Assembly (NCBI RefSeq): GCF_014646115.1
Contig: NZ_BMMV01000027.1
Location: forward strand, 1 to 64,000
Direction: 5' to 3'
Source: Streptomyces camponoticapitis
Lineage (GTDB): Bacteria > Actinomycetota > Actinomycetes > Streptomycetales > Streptomycetaceae
Length of the DNA stretch: 64,000 bases
Positions within the stretch are counted from its first letter, which is position 1; each line of letters opens with the position of its first letter. A program made the translations under genes and the position numbers. The notes beneath the pieces are model-generated. The model made no database searches, was not told where the DNA came from, and saw only the letters and a program-made list of their open reading frames with translations. Positions 48,355-56,692 of the stretch are shown here, in pieces.

Positions 48355-48933
48355 TCAGTCCACGATCATGGTGTTGAGCGGCACCGAACCCGCCGTACGG
48401 GCGAACGCGCCGCCGAAGTAGCCGTCGACCTCGGCCTTTTCGGCCGCGTTCGGGTACGCGTTCTTGCACGAGGTGCCCGCGCTGGAGCCGGACATCAGGC
48501 TGGTGCACGGGCCGGGCTTGCGGTCCGGGAGGCCCAGGATGTGGCCCAGTTCGTGGGACGAGATACGGACCGTGTCGTGGCCCTCGTTCACCGCCTGGCG
48601 TCCGATCCAGACCGTGCCGTTGCCCAGCGAGGTGGTCAGCGCGCGGGGCCACCCGTTGTCCGCCAGGACGCGGATGTTGGCGCGCTGGCCGGCCGCGACC
48701 GGGACCAGTTCGACGGCGTCGACGCTCTCGTTCCAGATCGCCGCCCCCCGGTCGACCGCGGACCTGAACTCCGCCGAACCGCCCGCGTCGTAGGTGACGA
48801 CGCGCGCGGCCGCGGTCACGTCATCGGCGGCGGAGGCGGTGCCGGTGGGAGCGGCCGTGGCCTGGCCACCCATCAGGGAAAACGTCACAGCCAGGGCGGC
48901 AACGAGCCCGCCGGTCAACTTACGGACATGCAT
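48355..48933 (-). CDS. snpA: Snapalysin-family extracellular metalloprotease
   Basis: ATG 48933 has AGGAGG 6 nt upstream, giving 192 residues. A Sec signal peptide (LVAALAVTFSLMGGQATAA) and short propeptide precede the M7 protease. The zinc motif is HELGHILGLPD, the HExxHxxGxxD of snapalysins where the Asp is the third zinc ligand. Two Cys (PGPC, TSCKN) fit the conserved disulfide. Snapalysin is a small neutral milk-hydrolysing protease of streptomycetes. The usual LysR-type activator gene snpR is not beside it. Confidence 0.9.
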   Translation of the reverse strand: MHVRKLTGGLVAALAVTFSLMGGQATAAPTGTASAADDVTAAARVVTYDAGGSAEFRSAVDRGAAIWNESVDAVELVPVAAGQRANIRVLADNGWPRALTTSLGNGTVWIGRQAVNEGHDTVRISSHELGHILGLPDRKPGPCTSLMSGSSAGTSCKNAYPNAAEKAEVDGYFGGAFARTAGSVPLNTMIVD

Positions 48934-49100
48934 GGTCGACCTCCTTGCAGGAGACAGTCGTGGACATGACACGAAGTTCCCCTGCTCACTGCCCAGCGGC
49001 GACCGGCACCAATCCGTCAATCCAACGGCCCAACGGAGCCCGCAACCGCGCCCGGATCCGGACCTGTTGCCCATCGGTCACCCGCCGCGTGCCGGACGCC

Positions 49101-49141
49101 GGAAAGGGCCCGTCCGGATCCTGTCCGGACGGGCCCTTTCC
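49101..49141 (-). terminator. 18-bp perfect terminator hairpin
   Basis: GGAAAGGGCCCGTCCGGA, TCCTG loop, then the exact complement TCCGGACGGGCCCTTTCC. It lies 7 bp beyond the stop of the serine hydrolase at 49148 and is among the strongest stems in the window. Confidence 0.85.
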
Positions 49142-49147
49142 GTAGCG

Positions 49148-50389
49148 TCACTTGGTACGGCCGGCGCACAGCTGCTTGTCGACGAGGTCGCTCGCCGCGT
49201 AGATCGAGCCCGGCATGGAGCCGTCGCCCGTCGCCTCAAGGATCACGACGCGGCGGCCGTCGGGGGTGGCGCCGGTGCGGGTGGCGTAACCGGGGAAGTC
49301 GCCGGCGTGACTGTAGTAGCTGCCGCCGCAGGTCAGCGGGATCTCCATCAGGCCCAGACCGTAGCGGGCCCCCGGCCAGGCCGCGTCCAGCTCCGCGGCG
49401 GCCACCGTCGTCTTCATCTCCTTCAGCTGGGCGGGCTTCAGCAGCCGGCCGCGCATGAGCGCCTGGTAGAAGGTGGTCATGTCGCCGGTGGTGCTGATCA
49501 TGGCGCCCGCCGCACCGGCCGCGCTCGGGTTGAACGCGGTGACGTCGATCGCGGGCGCGGACTCGCCGAAGGCGGAGTAGCCCTTCATGTGGGAGCCGGG
49601 GATACGGGAGGACGTGGTGGGGGTGCTGGTGTTGTGCAGGGCCAGGGGGCGCACGATGCGCTTGGTGACCTCCTGCTGCCAGGTGTGGCCGGTGACCTTC
49701 TTGATGATCATTCCGGCGAGGGTGTAGTTGGTGTTGGAGTACGACCAGTTGGTGCCGGGCTCGAAAGTGGGCGCGTGGCGCATCGCGATGGCCACGAGCT
49801 CCTCGTCGGTCCAGGTCGTGTGGCGGCCGGCCTCGTAGGCGGCGATTCCGGTCAGCGCGGGGAAGTCGGCGGTGTAGTTGAACAGGCCGCTGGTGTGGTT
49901 CAGCAGCTGCCGCACCGTGATTCCGCCGCCGTCGTTGCCGTTGCCCGACACCACACCCGGCAGCCATTCCTCGACCGTGTCGTCCAGCGACAGCCTTCCC
50001 TCGCCCACCAGTTGCAGCACGACGGTGGAGACGTAGGTCTTCGTCGCGCTGGCTATACGGAACTTGTCACCCGGCCGCGCCTTGCGGCCGGTCTCCACGT
50101 CCGCCACACCGGCCGTCGCGTACTGGACTCCACGCGGGCCGGTCGACCGGGCGAGCACACCCACGGTGCCGGTCTTCTGGACCGCGTTCACCAGCTGCTG
50201 AAGCGACTCCTTCCCCGAAGTCGCCGAGCTCGCCGAGCTCGCGGACCGCGCCGCCTCCGCCGACGGAACCGGCTTCGCCTGCTGCGCCGCGGTCGCCGCC
50301 GGCACCGCCACGCCCAGCGCGGCGAGCGCGGTGACGAGCGTCGTGGTCAGGGCGCGGGAGGTGGTCCGGGTGAACGTCTTGGTCGCCAT
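49148..50389 (-). CDS. Secreted DD-carboxypeptidase/class C beta-lactamase-like serine hydrolase
   Basis: ATG 50389 has AAGGAG 9 nt upstream; the product is 413 residues. A signal peptide (LVTALAALGVAVPAATA) and an Ala/Ser-rich linker precede the penicillin-recognising fold. SxxK is SATK (in RIASATKTY), YxN is YSN (in WSYSNTNY) and the third motif is HAG (SYYSHAGDFPG). The match is to R61-type DD-carboxypeptidases. The function is probably peptidoglycan trimming. The shared palindrome GTACAGC-N2-GCTGTAC upstream (50497) is also found before the CPBP protease gene. Confidence 0.9.
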   Translation of the reverse strand: MATKTFTRTTSRALTTTLVTALAALGVAVPAATAAQQAKPVPSAEAARSASSASSATSGKESLQQLVNAVQKTGTVGVLARSTGPRGVQYATAGVADVETGRKARPGDKFRIASATKTYVSTVVLQLVGEGRLSLDDTVEEWLPGVVSGNGNDGGGITVRQLLNHTSGLFNYTADFPALTGIAAYEAGRHTTWTDEELVAIAMRHAPTFEPGTNWSYSNTNYTLAGMIIKKVTGHTWQQEVTKRIVRPLALHNTSTPTTSSRIPGSHMKGYSAFGESAPAIDVTAFNPSAAGAAGAMISTTGDMTTFYQALMRGRLLKPAQLKEMKTTVAAAELDAAWPGARYGLGLMEIPLTCGGSYYSHAGDFPGYATRTGATPDGRRVVILEATGDGSMPGSIYAASDLVDKQLCAGRTK

Positions 50390-50496
50390 GATCCGTCGGC
50401 TCCTTGGGAGTTGGTGTGTCACCGCTCCGTGCGGTGTGATCACCAACTTAGAAAAACGGCCCGCCGGCCACGATCCGGCCAGCGGGCCACTCCCGG

Positions 50497-50512
50497 GTAC
50501 AGCCAGCTGTAC
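50497..50512. promoter_or_regulatory. Palindrome GTACAGC-CA-GCTGTAC, candidate operator
   Basis: Perfect arms extend to GGGTACAGC/GCTGTACCC. It lies about 110 bp upstream of the serine hydrolase start (minus strand) and 16 bp past the stop of the AlkZ-like gene. The twin is at 6238-6253. Confidence 0.55.
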
Positions 50513-50527
50513 CCCGGGGGTGTCCCC

Positions 50528-51631
50528 TCAGCCCGGCGCCCCGGTCACACGTACACGGTCACTCTCCCTGTCGGAGAGGAACAGCGCCAGTTCCCGGCCC
50601 TGTTCGGCGACGCCCGCGCGGTCCGCCCGGGAGAAACGGCGCAGCGGGGTCACCGCCACCGTGCCGTCCTCCACGGTCCAGGTCGCGGCGACCCGGCCGC
50701 CCAGCAGGACCACGCGCTCGCCGGCGACCGACAGACCGCGGTGTGCGTCGTCGATGATCCGGCCGCGGTCGTGATAACCGAGGATCGCGTTGTCGAAGGC
50801 CGGCAGGAACCGGACCGGGGCCGGGGTGTCCGGGTCCGGGCGCGGGGCGTCGGGCAGGTCCAGCAGTTCCCGGCCCCGCTCGTCGCGGAAGGCGACCAGT
50901 TCCTCGCGTACCGCGGCCACCGCGGCGGGCAGTCCCGCGAGCCCGCACCAGGCGCGCAGGTCCGCCGAGGCTGCGGGGCCGTACGCGGCCAGATAGCGCC
51001 GCAGCAGCGCCTGGCCCACCGGGTCGGAACCGTCTGGCGACAGAGGGGCGATCTCCCGCCCCAGCCAGGAGGCGAGCGGGACGCTGCGTACTCCCGCCTT
51101 CGTCCGCCACAGCCCGCGCGGCGGCAGCTGGACCGTCGGGACGAGCGCGGTGATCAGCATCTCCCCGAGCGCCCGTGTCCCGACCGCGGGCCAGCGGTCG
51201 GCGACCGCCCGCGCCAGCTCGGTCATCGAGCGCGGCTCACCGTCCGCCAGCACCGCCCGGCCCGCCGCCGCGAGCTCTTCGAGATCCGTCCCGTCGAGCT
51301 CCGCGCGGTACACCCCGAGCACGCGCTGGCGCAGCATGGCCTCGTGGCGGGCCCGCCAGGCCAGGGCGTCCTCGGCGGTGACGAGATGGACCGTACGGCG
51401 CATGAGATGCGTCCGCACCACGCTCCGCCCGGTCAACAGGTCCGAGAGCGCCCCGGGCCGGAACGCGCCCAGCCGGGACCAGAGTCCGACGTACGGCTCC
51501 TGCGGTTCCTGCGCCTGGAGTCCGCCGAGGTGCGCGACGGCGGCGAGGACCGGCAGTCCGGAGCGGTCGAGCAGCAACTGCCGGGCGAGCGTAGCGCGGT
51601 TGAGCGCCCGCGTACCGAGAACGACGGCCAT
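50528..51631 (-). CDS. AlkZ/YcaQ-like winged-helix DNA glycosylase family protein
   Basis: The 367-residue protein belongs to the HTH_42 (DUF1006) family. It has LNRATLARQLLL at the N-terminus and AHLGGLQAQEPQEPYVGLWS with a QxQ motif at the position of the AlkZ/YcaQ catalytic QxQ/QxD. Later come VRTHLMRRTVHLVTAEDALA and RFLPAFDNAILGYHDR. Characterised members unhook interstrand crosslinks or excise bulky alkylated bases. The start overlaps the DinB stop as TGATG, so the two are coupled. The divergent WYL regulator at 52392 probably responds to DNA damage. A sporadic paralog with other substrates is possible. Confidence 0.85.
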   Translation of the reverse strand: MAVVLGTRALNRATLARQLLLDRSGLPVLAAVAHLGGLQAQEPQEPYVGLWSRLGAFRPGALSDLLTGRSVVRTHLMRRTVHLVTAEDALAWRARHEAMLRQRVLGVYRAELDGTDLEELAAAGRAVLADGEPRSMTELARAVADRWPAVGTRALGEMLITALVPTVQLPPRGLWRTKAGVRSVPLASWLGREIAPLSPDGSDPVGQALLRRYLAAYGPAASADLRAWCGLAGLPAAVAAVREELVAFRDERGRELLDLPDAPRPDPDTPAPVRFLPAFDNAILGYHDRGRIIDDAHRGLSVAGERVVLLGGRVAATWTVEDGTVAVTPLRRFSRADRAGVAEQGRELALFLSDRESDRVRVTGAPG

Positions 51632-52206
51632 CAGGTCGCCTTCTGCCCGTCGATCGACTCGCGCACGATGTCCGCGTGCCCGGCGTGCTGCGCGGTCTCG
51701 GCGATGACGTGCATCAGCACCCCGCGCACGCTGAGCTCCGCTCCCGGCTCGTTCCAGGGCGCGTCGGGCAGCGGGTGCGTCGCCGACAGGTCGGGGAGGG
51801 CGGAGACGATCTCCACCGTCCGCGCGGCGACCTTCTCGTAACGCGCGAGGATCCCGGCCGACGTGTCGCCGGGCAGCATCCGGAAGTCGTTCTCACGGTC
51901 GATCGCCCACTGCGGGAACTCGGTGGCGGTACCGGCGGCGAAGTCGGCCCAGGTGACACCGTCCGGCAGGTCGAAGCTCATCGCCGACGGTCCGTCGACC
52001 GTGAAGCGCAGCCAGGCCTCCTCGGTTGACGCCACATGCTTGATCAGCCCGCCCAGCGACAGCTCACCGGCCGTCGGGCGCTCGCCGAGCTGCTCGTCGG
52101 TGAGCCCGCGCACGGTGCCGGTCAGCTTGGAGCGCACGGTGGCGAGGGCGGCGAGCAGGTCGGCGCGCTCGGCGTCGGCGGTCCGGGACGGGGTGGTGGC
52201 GTTCAT
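51631..52206 (-). CDS. DinB-like/DUF664 four-helix protein
   Basis: The 191-residue protein is a DinB/YfiT four-helix bundle: RADLLAALATVRSKLTGTVR, GGLIKHVASTEEAWLRF (first metal His) and LMHVIAETAQHAGHADIVRE (other His residues). Actinobacterial members are often thiol-dependent S-transferases using mycothiol or bacillithiol. Here it is coupled by TGATG to the AlkZ-like gene, fitting detoxification of electrophiles alongside repair. ATG 52206 has GGAAGG 9 nt upstream. Confidence 0.88.
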   Translation of the reverse strand: MNATTPSRTADAERADLLAALATVRSKLTGTVRGLTDEQLGERPTAGELSLGGLIKHVASTEEAWLRFTVDGPSAMSFDLPDGVTWADFAAGTATEFPQWAIDRENDFRMLPGDTSAGILARYEKVAARTVEIVSALPDLSATHPLPDAPWNEPGAELSVRGVLMHVIAETAQHAGHADIVRESIDGQKAT

Positions 52207-52235
52207 GGTGGGAGGGCCTTCCGCTGGATTCATCA

Positions 52236-52320
52236 CGTGTGTCGTGCGTGCTCTGTCGTGCGCGTCACGTCGTGCTCGTTATGTCGTGCGCGTGCCGTCG
52301 CGCGTTCCGTCCCGCGCGTT
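52236..52320. repeat. Cluster of TGTCGTGCG-like repeats in divergent promoter region
   Basis: About five variants of GTCGTGCG(C)G recur within 85 bp (CGTGTGTCGTGCGTG, CTGTCGTGCGCG, TATGTCGTGCGCG and relatives) between the DinB-like and WYL genes. This low-complexity block may be multiple binding sites for the WYL regulator. Confidence 0.55.
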
Positions 52321-52391
52321 CTCCGGCACAGCCCAACCTTCCCAAGAGAAGAGGACAGGATGTGGCCGCTTCTCGGGCGACAATCGACAGC

Positions 52392-53390
52392 ATGCCGAAG
52401 ACCTCAGCACGTCTGCTGTCGATGCTTTCGCTGCTCCAGGCCCGCCGGGACTGGCCGGGGGCGCTGCTGGCCGAGCGGCTGGACATCAGCCCGCGGACCG
52501 TACGCCGCGACGTCGACCGGCTGCGCGAGCTCGGCTACCCGGTGGTGGCCGTCAAGGGGCCGGAGGGCGGGTACCGGCTCGACGCCGGTACGGAACTGCC
52601 CCCGCTGCTCTTCGACGACGAGCAGGCCGTCGCCCTCGCCGTGGCACTCCAGATCGCCACCACCACCGGCGCCGGCATCGAGGAGGCCGCGGCACGCGCT
52701 CTGCACACCGTTCGGCAGGTCATGCCCGGGCGCCTGCGCCGCCGTATCGACGCCCTCCAGGTCACGGCCGTCGAGCCGCCCGCGAGGCGCGCCGGCCCGC
52801 AGGCGGACAGCGGCGTGCTGATGGCGCTCAGCACCGCCGTCCACGCCCGGGAGGAGCTGCGCTTCGACTACGCGAGGGCCGACGGCGACACCACCGGTCC
52901 CCCGCCGCGGCGGACGCAGCCGCATCACCTCGTCACCTGGGGCGGGCGCTGGTACCTCGTCGCGTGGGACCTCGACCGGGAGGACTGGCGTACGTTCCGC
53001 GCGGACCGGATCACCCCGCGTACGCCGACGGGCCCCCGCTTCACCCCGCGTGAACTGCCCGGAGGCGACGTGGCCGCCTTCGTCGTCAGCAAATTCCTGG
53101 GCTTCTACGGCTCCGACGGCACCGGTCACCGGCCCTGCCGGGGCGAGGTGATCCTCGATCTGCCCGCCGGAGAGGTGTCCCCCTACCTCCGCGACGGACT
53201 GGTCGAGGCGTTGGGCCCGGACCGCTGCCGGCTCGTCCTGGGCTCGTGGTCGTGGGCCGGTCTGGCCGCCACCATCGGCAAGTTCGACGCCGACATCGAG
53301 GTCGTAGGACCGCCCGAACTCAGGGAAGCGTTCGCGCGGTTGGCCCACCGCTACGCCGACGCCGCAGCCGGCCGCGGCGACGGGACATAG
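52392..53390 (+). CDS. WYL-domain transcriptional regulator (YafY type)
   Basis: This 332-residue regulator has an N-terminal DeoR-type HTH (LSMLSLLQARRDWPGALLAE, then RLDISPRTVRRDVDRL). The WYL core reads HHLVTWGGRWYLVAWDLDRE, followed by a C-terminal WCX extension (VILDLPAGEVSPYLR). WYL domains bind ligands such as nucleic acids and often govern DNA-damage or defence genes. It is divergent from the DinB/AlkZ-like pair. No Shine-Dalgarno precedes ATG 52392, and a GACAAT -10-like hexamer ends 7 nt before it, so the mRNA may be leaderless. Confidence 0.9.
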   Translation: MPKTSARLLSMLSLLQARRDWPGALLAERLDISPRTVRRDVDRLRELGYPVVAVKGPEGGYRLDAGTELPPLLFDDEQAVALAVALQIATTTGAGIEEAAARALHTVRQVMPGRLRRRIDALQVTAVEPPARRAGPQADSGVLMALSTAVHAREELRFDYARADGDTTGPPPRRTQPHHLVTWGGRWYLVAWDLDREDWRTFRADRITPRTPTGPRFTPRELPGGDVAAFVVSKFLGFYGSDGTGHRPCRGEVILDLPAGEVSPYLRDGLVEALGPDRCRLVLGSWSWAGLAATIGKFDADIEVVGPPELREAFARLAHRYADAAAGRGDGT

Positions 53391-53487
53391 CGCCGGTCCG
53401 GCGCACGGACAGCCATCATCGACGCAGGACTCCCCACGGAATCAGGCGAGTTGAGAGCTCGGCCCACGCCGCCGTACGCCGCACCGT

Positions 53488-54264
53488 TCAGCGCCGTACG
53501 ATGCCGGCCTTTCGCGCCTCGACCAGCCACTGCGGGAATTCGTTCAGCAACTGGTCGTACAGACTCGCGTCCGAGAGGGTCTTCGGGGACGGGCCCGCCG
53601 CGAAGAATCCCGCGTTGTCGATCACGCGCCGCTGGGGCACCGGCAGGTCGTCGAGCTTGCGCAGGAAGTGGAACTGGTCGTTGCCGAAGCCCACGAACTG
53701 CCAGAAGATCGGCAGCCTCGCGGCCATGCAGAGGACGCTCTCCGCCGCCGCCTTGGACGACGGCGAGCCGTCGGTCTGGAACACGACGAACGCCGGATCG
53801 GTGGCCCCGGACGACTCGTAATGGTCGACGACGGCCTGCATGGCGACGTGATAGTTCGTCAGCCCCATGTGCCCCAGGCCGCGATGCAGCACACCGATCC
53901 GGTTCCTGTAGTCGTCCAGGCCTATCTCGGCCGTCCCGTCGATCCCCGTGGAGAAGAAGACGACCGGGACCACGCCGTCGTCGTCCAGATTGGCCGCGAG
54001 GGCGAGGGTCTGCTCCGCGAGGTGCTGCACGGAGCCGTCCTTGTAGTACGGCCGCATGCTGCCCGAGCGGTCCAGCACCAGATAGACGGCGGCACGCTGC
54101 CCGCCGATGTCGTGCTTGGCGAGGGAGACCGCGGCGGTCTTGTAGAGGCTGACCAGCCCCGGCGCCCGCTGGGCGACCCTTTCTTCGGTGATCGCTTCGA
54201 CCGGGACCTCGTAATTCGGTTTCCGGCGCCCCAAATTGACGAACTTGCGGTAGTCGATGGCCAT
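53488..54264 (-). CDS. VWA-domain protein (TerF/vWA type)
   Basis: The 258-residue protein is a von Willebrand A domain with MIDAS motif DxSxS as LVLDRSGSM, Thr in GLGHMGLTNY and Asp in VFQTDGSPSS. An N-terminal extension (DYRKFVNLGRRKPNYEVPVE) and the C-terminal FFAAGPSPKTLSDASLYDQL match the tellurite-resistance-associated VWA proteins. Such proteins bind metal-dependent partners in Ter stress complexes, yet no terD genes lie nearby. It has no signal peptide and should be cytosolic. It ends about 100 bp from the convergent WYL gene. Confidence 0.88.
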   Translation of the reverse strand: MAIDYRKFVNLGRRKPNYEVPVEAITEERVAQRAPGLVSLYKTAAVSLAKHDIGGQRAAVYLVLDRSGSMRPYYKDGSVQHLAEQTLALAANLDDDGVVPVVFFSTGIDGTAEIGLDDYRNRIGVLHRGLGHMGLTNYHVAMQAVVDHYESSGATDPAFVVFQTDGSPSSKAAAESVLCMAARLPIFWQFVGFGNDQFHFLRKLDDLPVPQRRVIDNAGFFAAGPSPKTLSDASLYDQLLNEFPQWLVEARKAGIVRR

Positions 54265-54463
54265 ACGCAGTGATTGTGCAGCAACTGACCCCCGCGCGTA
54301 CGGGCTTTCGGCCCATCGGGACCGCCGGTCGCCCTCCCCGCGACACGGCGCACGGGCGAGTGACCCGCCCACGTTGGAGTGACGTTTCGCCACAGCGGCG
54401 CCCATGTCGAGTAGTCCTTCATTCGTCCTGTCCGGCCACCCGACATCCCGGCGGAGAAACATC

Positions 54464-56653
54464 GTGTCTCGTCTGGCTCACTGGTGTTTCCTGCGCCGCC
54501 GCGCGGTGGTGTCCGGCTGGCTCCTGGTCCTCGTCCTCACCGTCGCGCTCAGCCAGTCGTTCGGCAGCAGGTACAACGAGAGCGCCAGCCTGCCGGGCAC
54601 CGACGCCCAGGCGGCCGTGACCCTCCTCACCGAGAACTTCCCGAAGGTGTCGGGCGAGGGCGACCAGGTCGTCATCGAGGCCACGGGCGGCGCCACGGTC
54701 CGTTCGGACTCGGTGCGGAACCCGGTCACCACGATGCTCACGAAGGTCGCCGCCATCCGCGGCATCGCGTCGGTCGTCAGCCCGTACAGCAAGCAGGGCG
54801 CGGGGCAGATCAGCAAGGACGGCACCATCGCGTTCGCCGCGGTGAACTGGAAGATGCGGGCCGCCGACGTCACGACGTCGGACGCCCGGACGCTGATCGA
54901 CACCGCCAAGGCCGCGGAAGGGCCGAACGTCCGTATCTCGCTCGGCGGTCAGTCGATCACCGCCGAGGAGAGCTCGGGCCCCGGTCTGTCGGTGGCGGTG
55001 GGCGCGATCGCCGCGCTGGTCATCCTCCTGATCGTCTTCGGCGGGGCCCTGTTCGCCTCGCTGATGCCGCTGGTGACCGCGGCCATCGCGCTGTTCGTCG
55101 GCACCTCCCTCATCAGCCTGGTGTCACACGTGATGGACACCCCGAGCGTCTCCAGCGACCTCGCCGTACTGATCGGGCTCGGCGTCGGCATCGACTACGG
55201 CCTGTTCATCATCAGCCGCCATCGCAGCGCGGTGAAGTCCGGGCTGTCGTACGAGGAGGCGACGGTGCGGGCGGTCAACACCTCCGGGCGGACCGTGCTG
55301 TTCGCCGGGATCACGGTGTGCATCGCGCTGCTCGGGCAGTTCGCGCTCGGGATCGACTTCCTCTACGGGCTGTCGCTCGCGTCCGCGCTCACGGTCGCCC
55401 TGACGATGGCCACCTCGCTGACGTTCCTGCCCGCCATGCTCGGCTTCCTCGGCCCCAAGACCCTCTCGCGGCGCGAGCGGCGCGCCCACGAGGAGAAGGG
55501 GCCGGTCTCCGACGACGCCGCCGGATTCTGGCTGCACTGGGCGAGGTTCGTGGAGAGGGGCAGGATTCCGGTGGCGGCGATCGCGCTGGCCCTCGTGGTC
55601 GTGGTCGCGCTGCCGCTGTTCTCGCTGCGCCTCGGCTCGTCCGGCGCCGCGAACGACCCCGAGGACTCCACCACCCACCAGGCGTACACCACCCTGGCCA
55701 GGGGGTTCGGACCAGGCTTCAACGGGCCCTTCCAACTGGTGACGGAGATCGATTCGCCCGACGACACGAAGGCGTTCGACACCTTCCTGGCCGCCGCCGC
55801 GAAGACACCGGGGGTGGTGACCGTGACCCCGCCGACGACCTCGCCCAACGGGAAGGTCGCGCTCGCGATCCTCTACCCGAGCACCGGTCCGGGCGCGGAG
55901 CGGACCGTGACCCTGGCGAGCACCGTCCGCGACCTGGCGCCCAAGGCCGAGGGGCCCGGCCATCCGCCCGTCCATGTGGGCGGAGTGACGCCGACCAACA
56001 TCGACTTCTCACGGGTGCTGAGCGAGAAGCTGCCGCTGTTCATCGCCGTCGTCGTGATCCTGGCGTTCCTGCTGCTGGTGGCGGTGTTCCGGAGTCTGCT
56101 GATCCCGCTGGTGGCGGCGGTGATGAACCTGCTGTCCGTGGGCGCGGCACTCGGCGCGCTGAACGCCGTGTTCACCTGGGGCTGGGGCCTCTCGGTGCTC
56201 AACGTGCCGGTCGCCGGGCCCGTGGACGCCTTCATCCCGGTCCTGCTGTTCTCGGTGCTCTTCGGGCTCTCGATGGACTACGAGGTGTATCTGGTCAGCC
56301 GCATGCAGGAGGAGTGGCACCACCGGCGTATGTCCTCCCCGCACACGGACGAGGCCGGGGCCAACCACTGGGCGGTGACGCACGGTCAGGCGAAGACGGG
56401 CCGTGTCATCGCGGCGGCGGCCGGAATCATGATCCTGGTGTTCGGCTCGTTCCTGATCGGCGACAACCATGTGCTCAAGGAGTTCGGATTCGGCCTGGCC
56501 TTCGCCGTACTCGTCGACGCCCTGATCATCCGGGGACTGCTCGTCCCGGCCCTGATGCATCTGATCGGTCCGGCCAACTGGGCCATGCCCGCCCGGCTTG
56601 GCCGGATCGTACCGAACCTCTCCATCGAGCCGACGCGGAAGGACCCTCACTGA
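54464..56653 (+). CDS. MMPL-family RND transporter
   Basis: I take GTG 54464 as start (GGAG 8 nt upstream, N-terminus VSRLAHWCFLRRRAVVSGWL), giving 729 residues. The RND/MMPL layout is clear: a helix near 15-35, an extracellular loop, and helices from LSVAVGAIAALVILLIVFGG through the LIGLGVGIDYGLFIISRHRS motif. A second loop and a matching helix set follow, with FIPVLLFSVLFGLSMDYEVY then LVSRMQEE. The Asp-Tyr pairs in helices 4 and 10 carry protons. Family members export lipids or drugs. It is convergent with a second MMPL gene at 56693. Confidence 0.9.
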   Translation: MSRLAHWCFLRRRAVVSGWLLVLVLTVALSQSFGSRYNESASLPGTDAQAAVTLLTENFPKVSGEGDQVVIEATGGATVRSDSVRNPVTTMLTKVAAIRGIASVVSPYSKQGAGQISKDGTIAFAAVNWKMRAADVTTSDARTLIDTAKAAEGPNVRISLGGQSITAEESSGPGLSVAVGAIAALVILLIVFGGALFASLMPLVTAAIALFVGTSLISLVSHVMDTPSVSSDLAVLIGLGVGIDYGLFIISRHRSAVKSGLSYEEATVRAVNTSGRTVLFAGITVCIALLGQFALGIDFLYGLSLASALTVALTMATSLTFLPAMLGFLGPKTLSRRERRAHEEKGPVSDDAAGFWLHWARFVERGRIPVAAIALALVVVVALPLFSLRLGSSGAANDPEDSTTHQAYTTLARGFGPGFNGPFQLVTEIDSPDDTKAFDTFLAAAAKTPGVVTVTPPTTSPNGKVALAILYPSTGPGAERTVTLASTVRDLAPKAEGPGHPPVHVGGVTPTNIDFSRVLSEKLPLFIAVVVILAFLLLVAVFRSLLIPLVAAVMNLLSVGAALGALNAVFTWGWGLSVLNVPVAGPVDAFIPVLLFSVLFGLSMDYEVYLVSRMQEEWHHRRMSSPHTDEAGANHWAVTHGQAKTGRVIAAAAGIMILVFGSFLIGDNHVLKEFGFGLAFAVLVDALIIRGLLVPALMHLIGPANWAMPARLGRIVPNLSIEPTRKDPH

Positions 56654-56676
56654 GGGGAACAAGCCCTCAGTGAGGG
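56644..56676. terminator. Bidirectional terminator overlapping an MMPL stop codon
   Basis: CCCTCACTGAGGG and CCCTCAGTGAGGG form a perfect 13-bp stem with a 7-nt loop between convergent MMPL genes. The left arm contains the TGA (56651-56653) of the first gene. Confidence 0.8.
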
Positions 56677-56692
56677 GGAGTCGGGTCCGTTC

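Noticed and set aside
48794..51841. 1015-codon plus-strand frame
   Set aside because: It is antisense to the serine hydrolase, the AlkZ-like gene and the end of the DinB gene, and has no recognisable domains.
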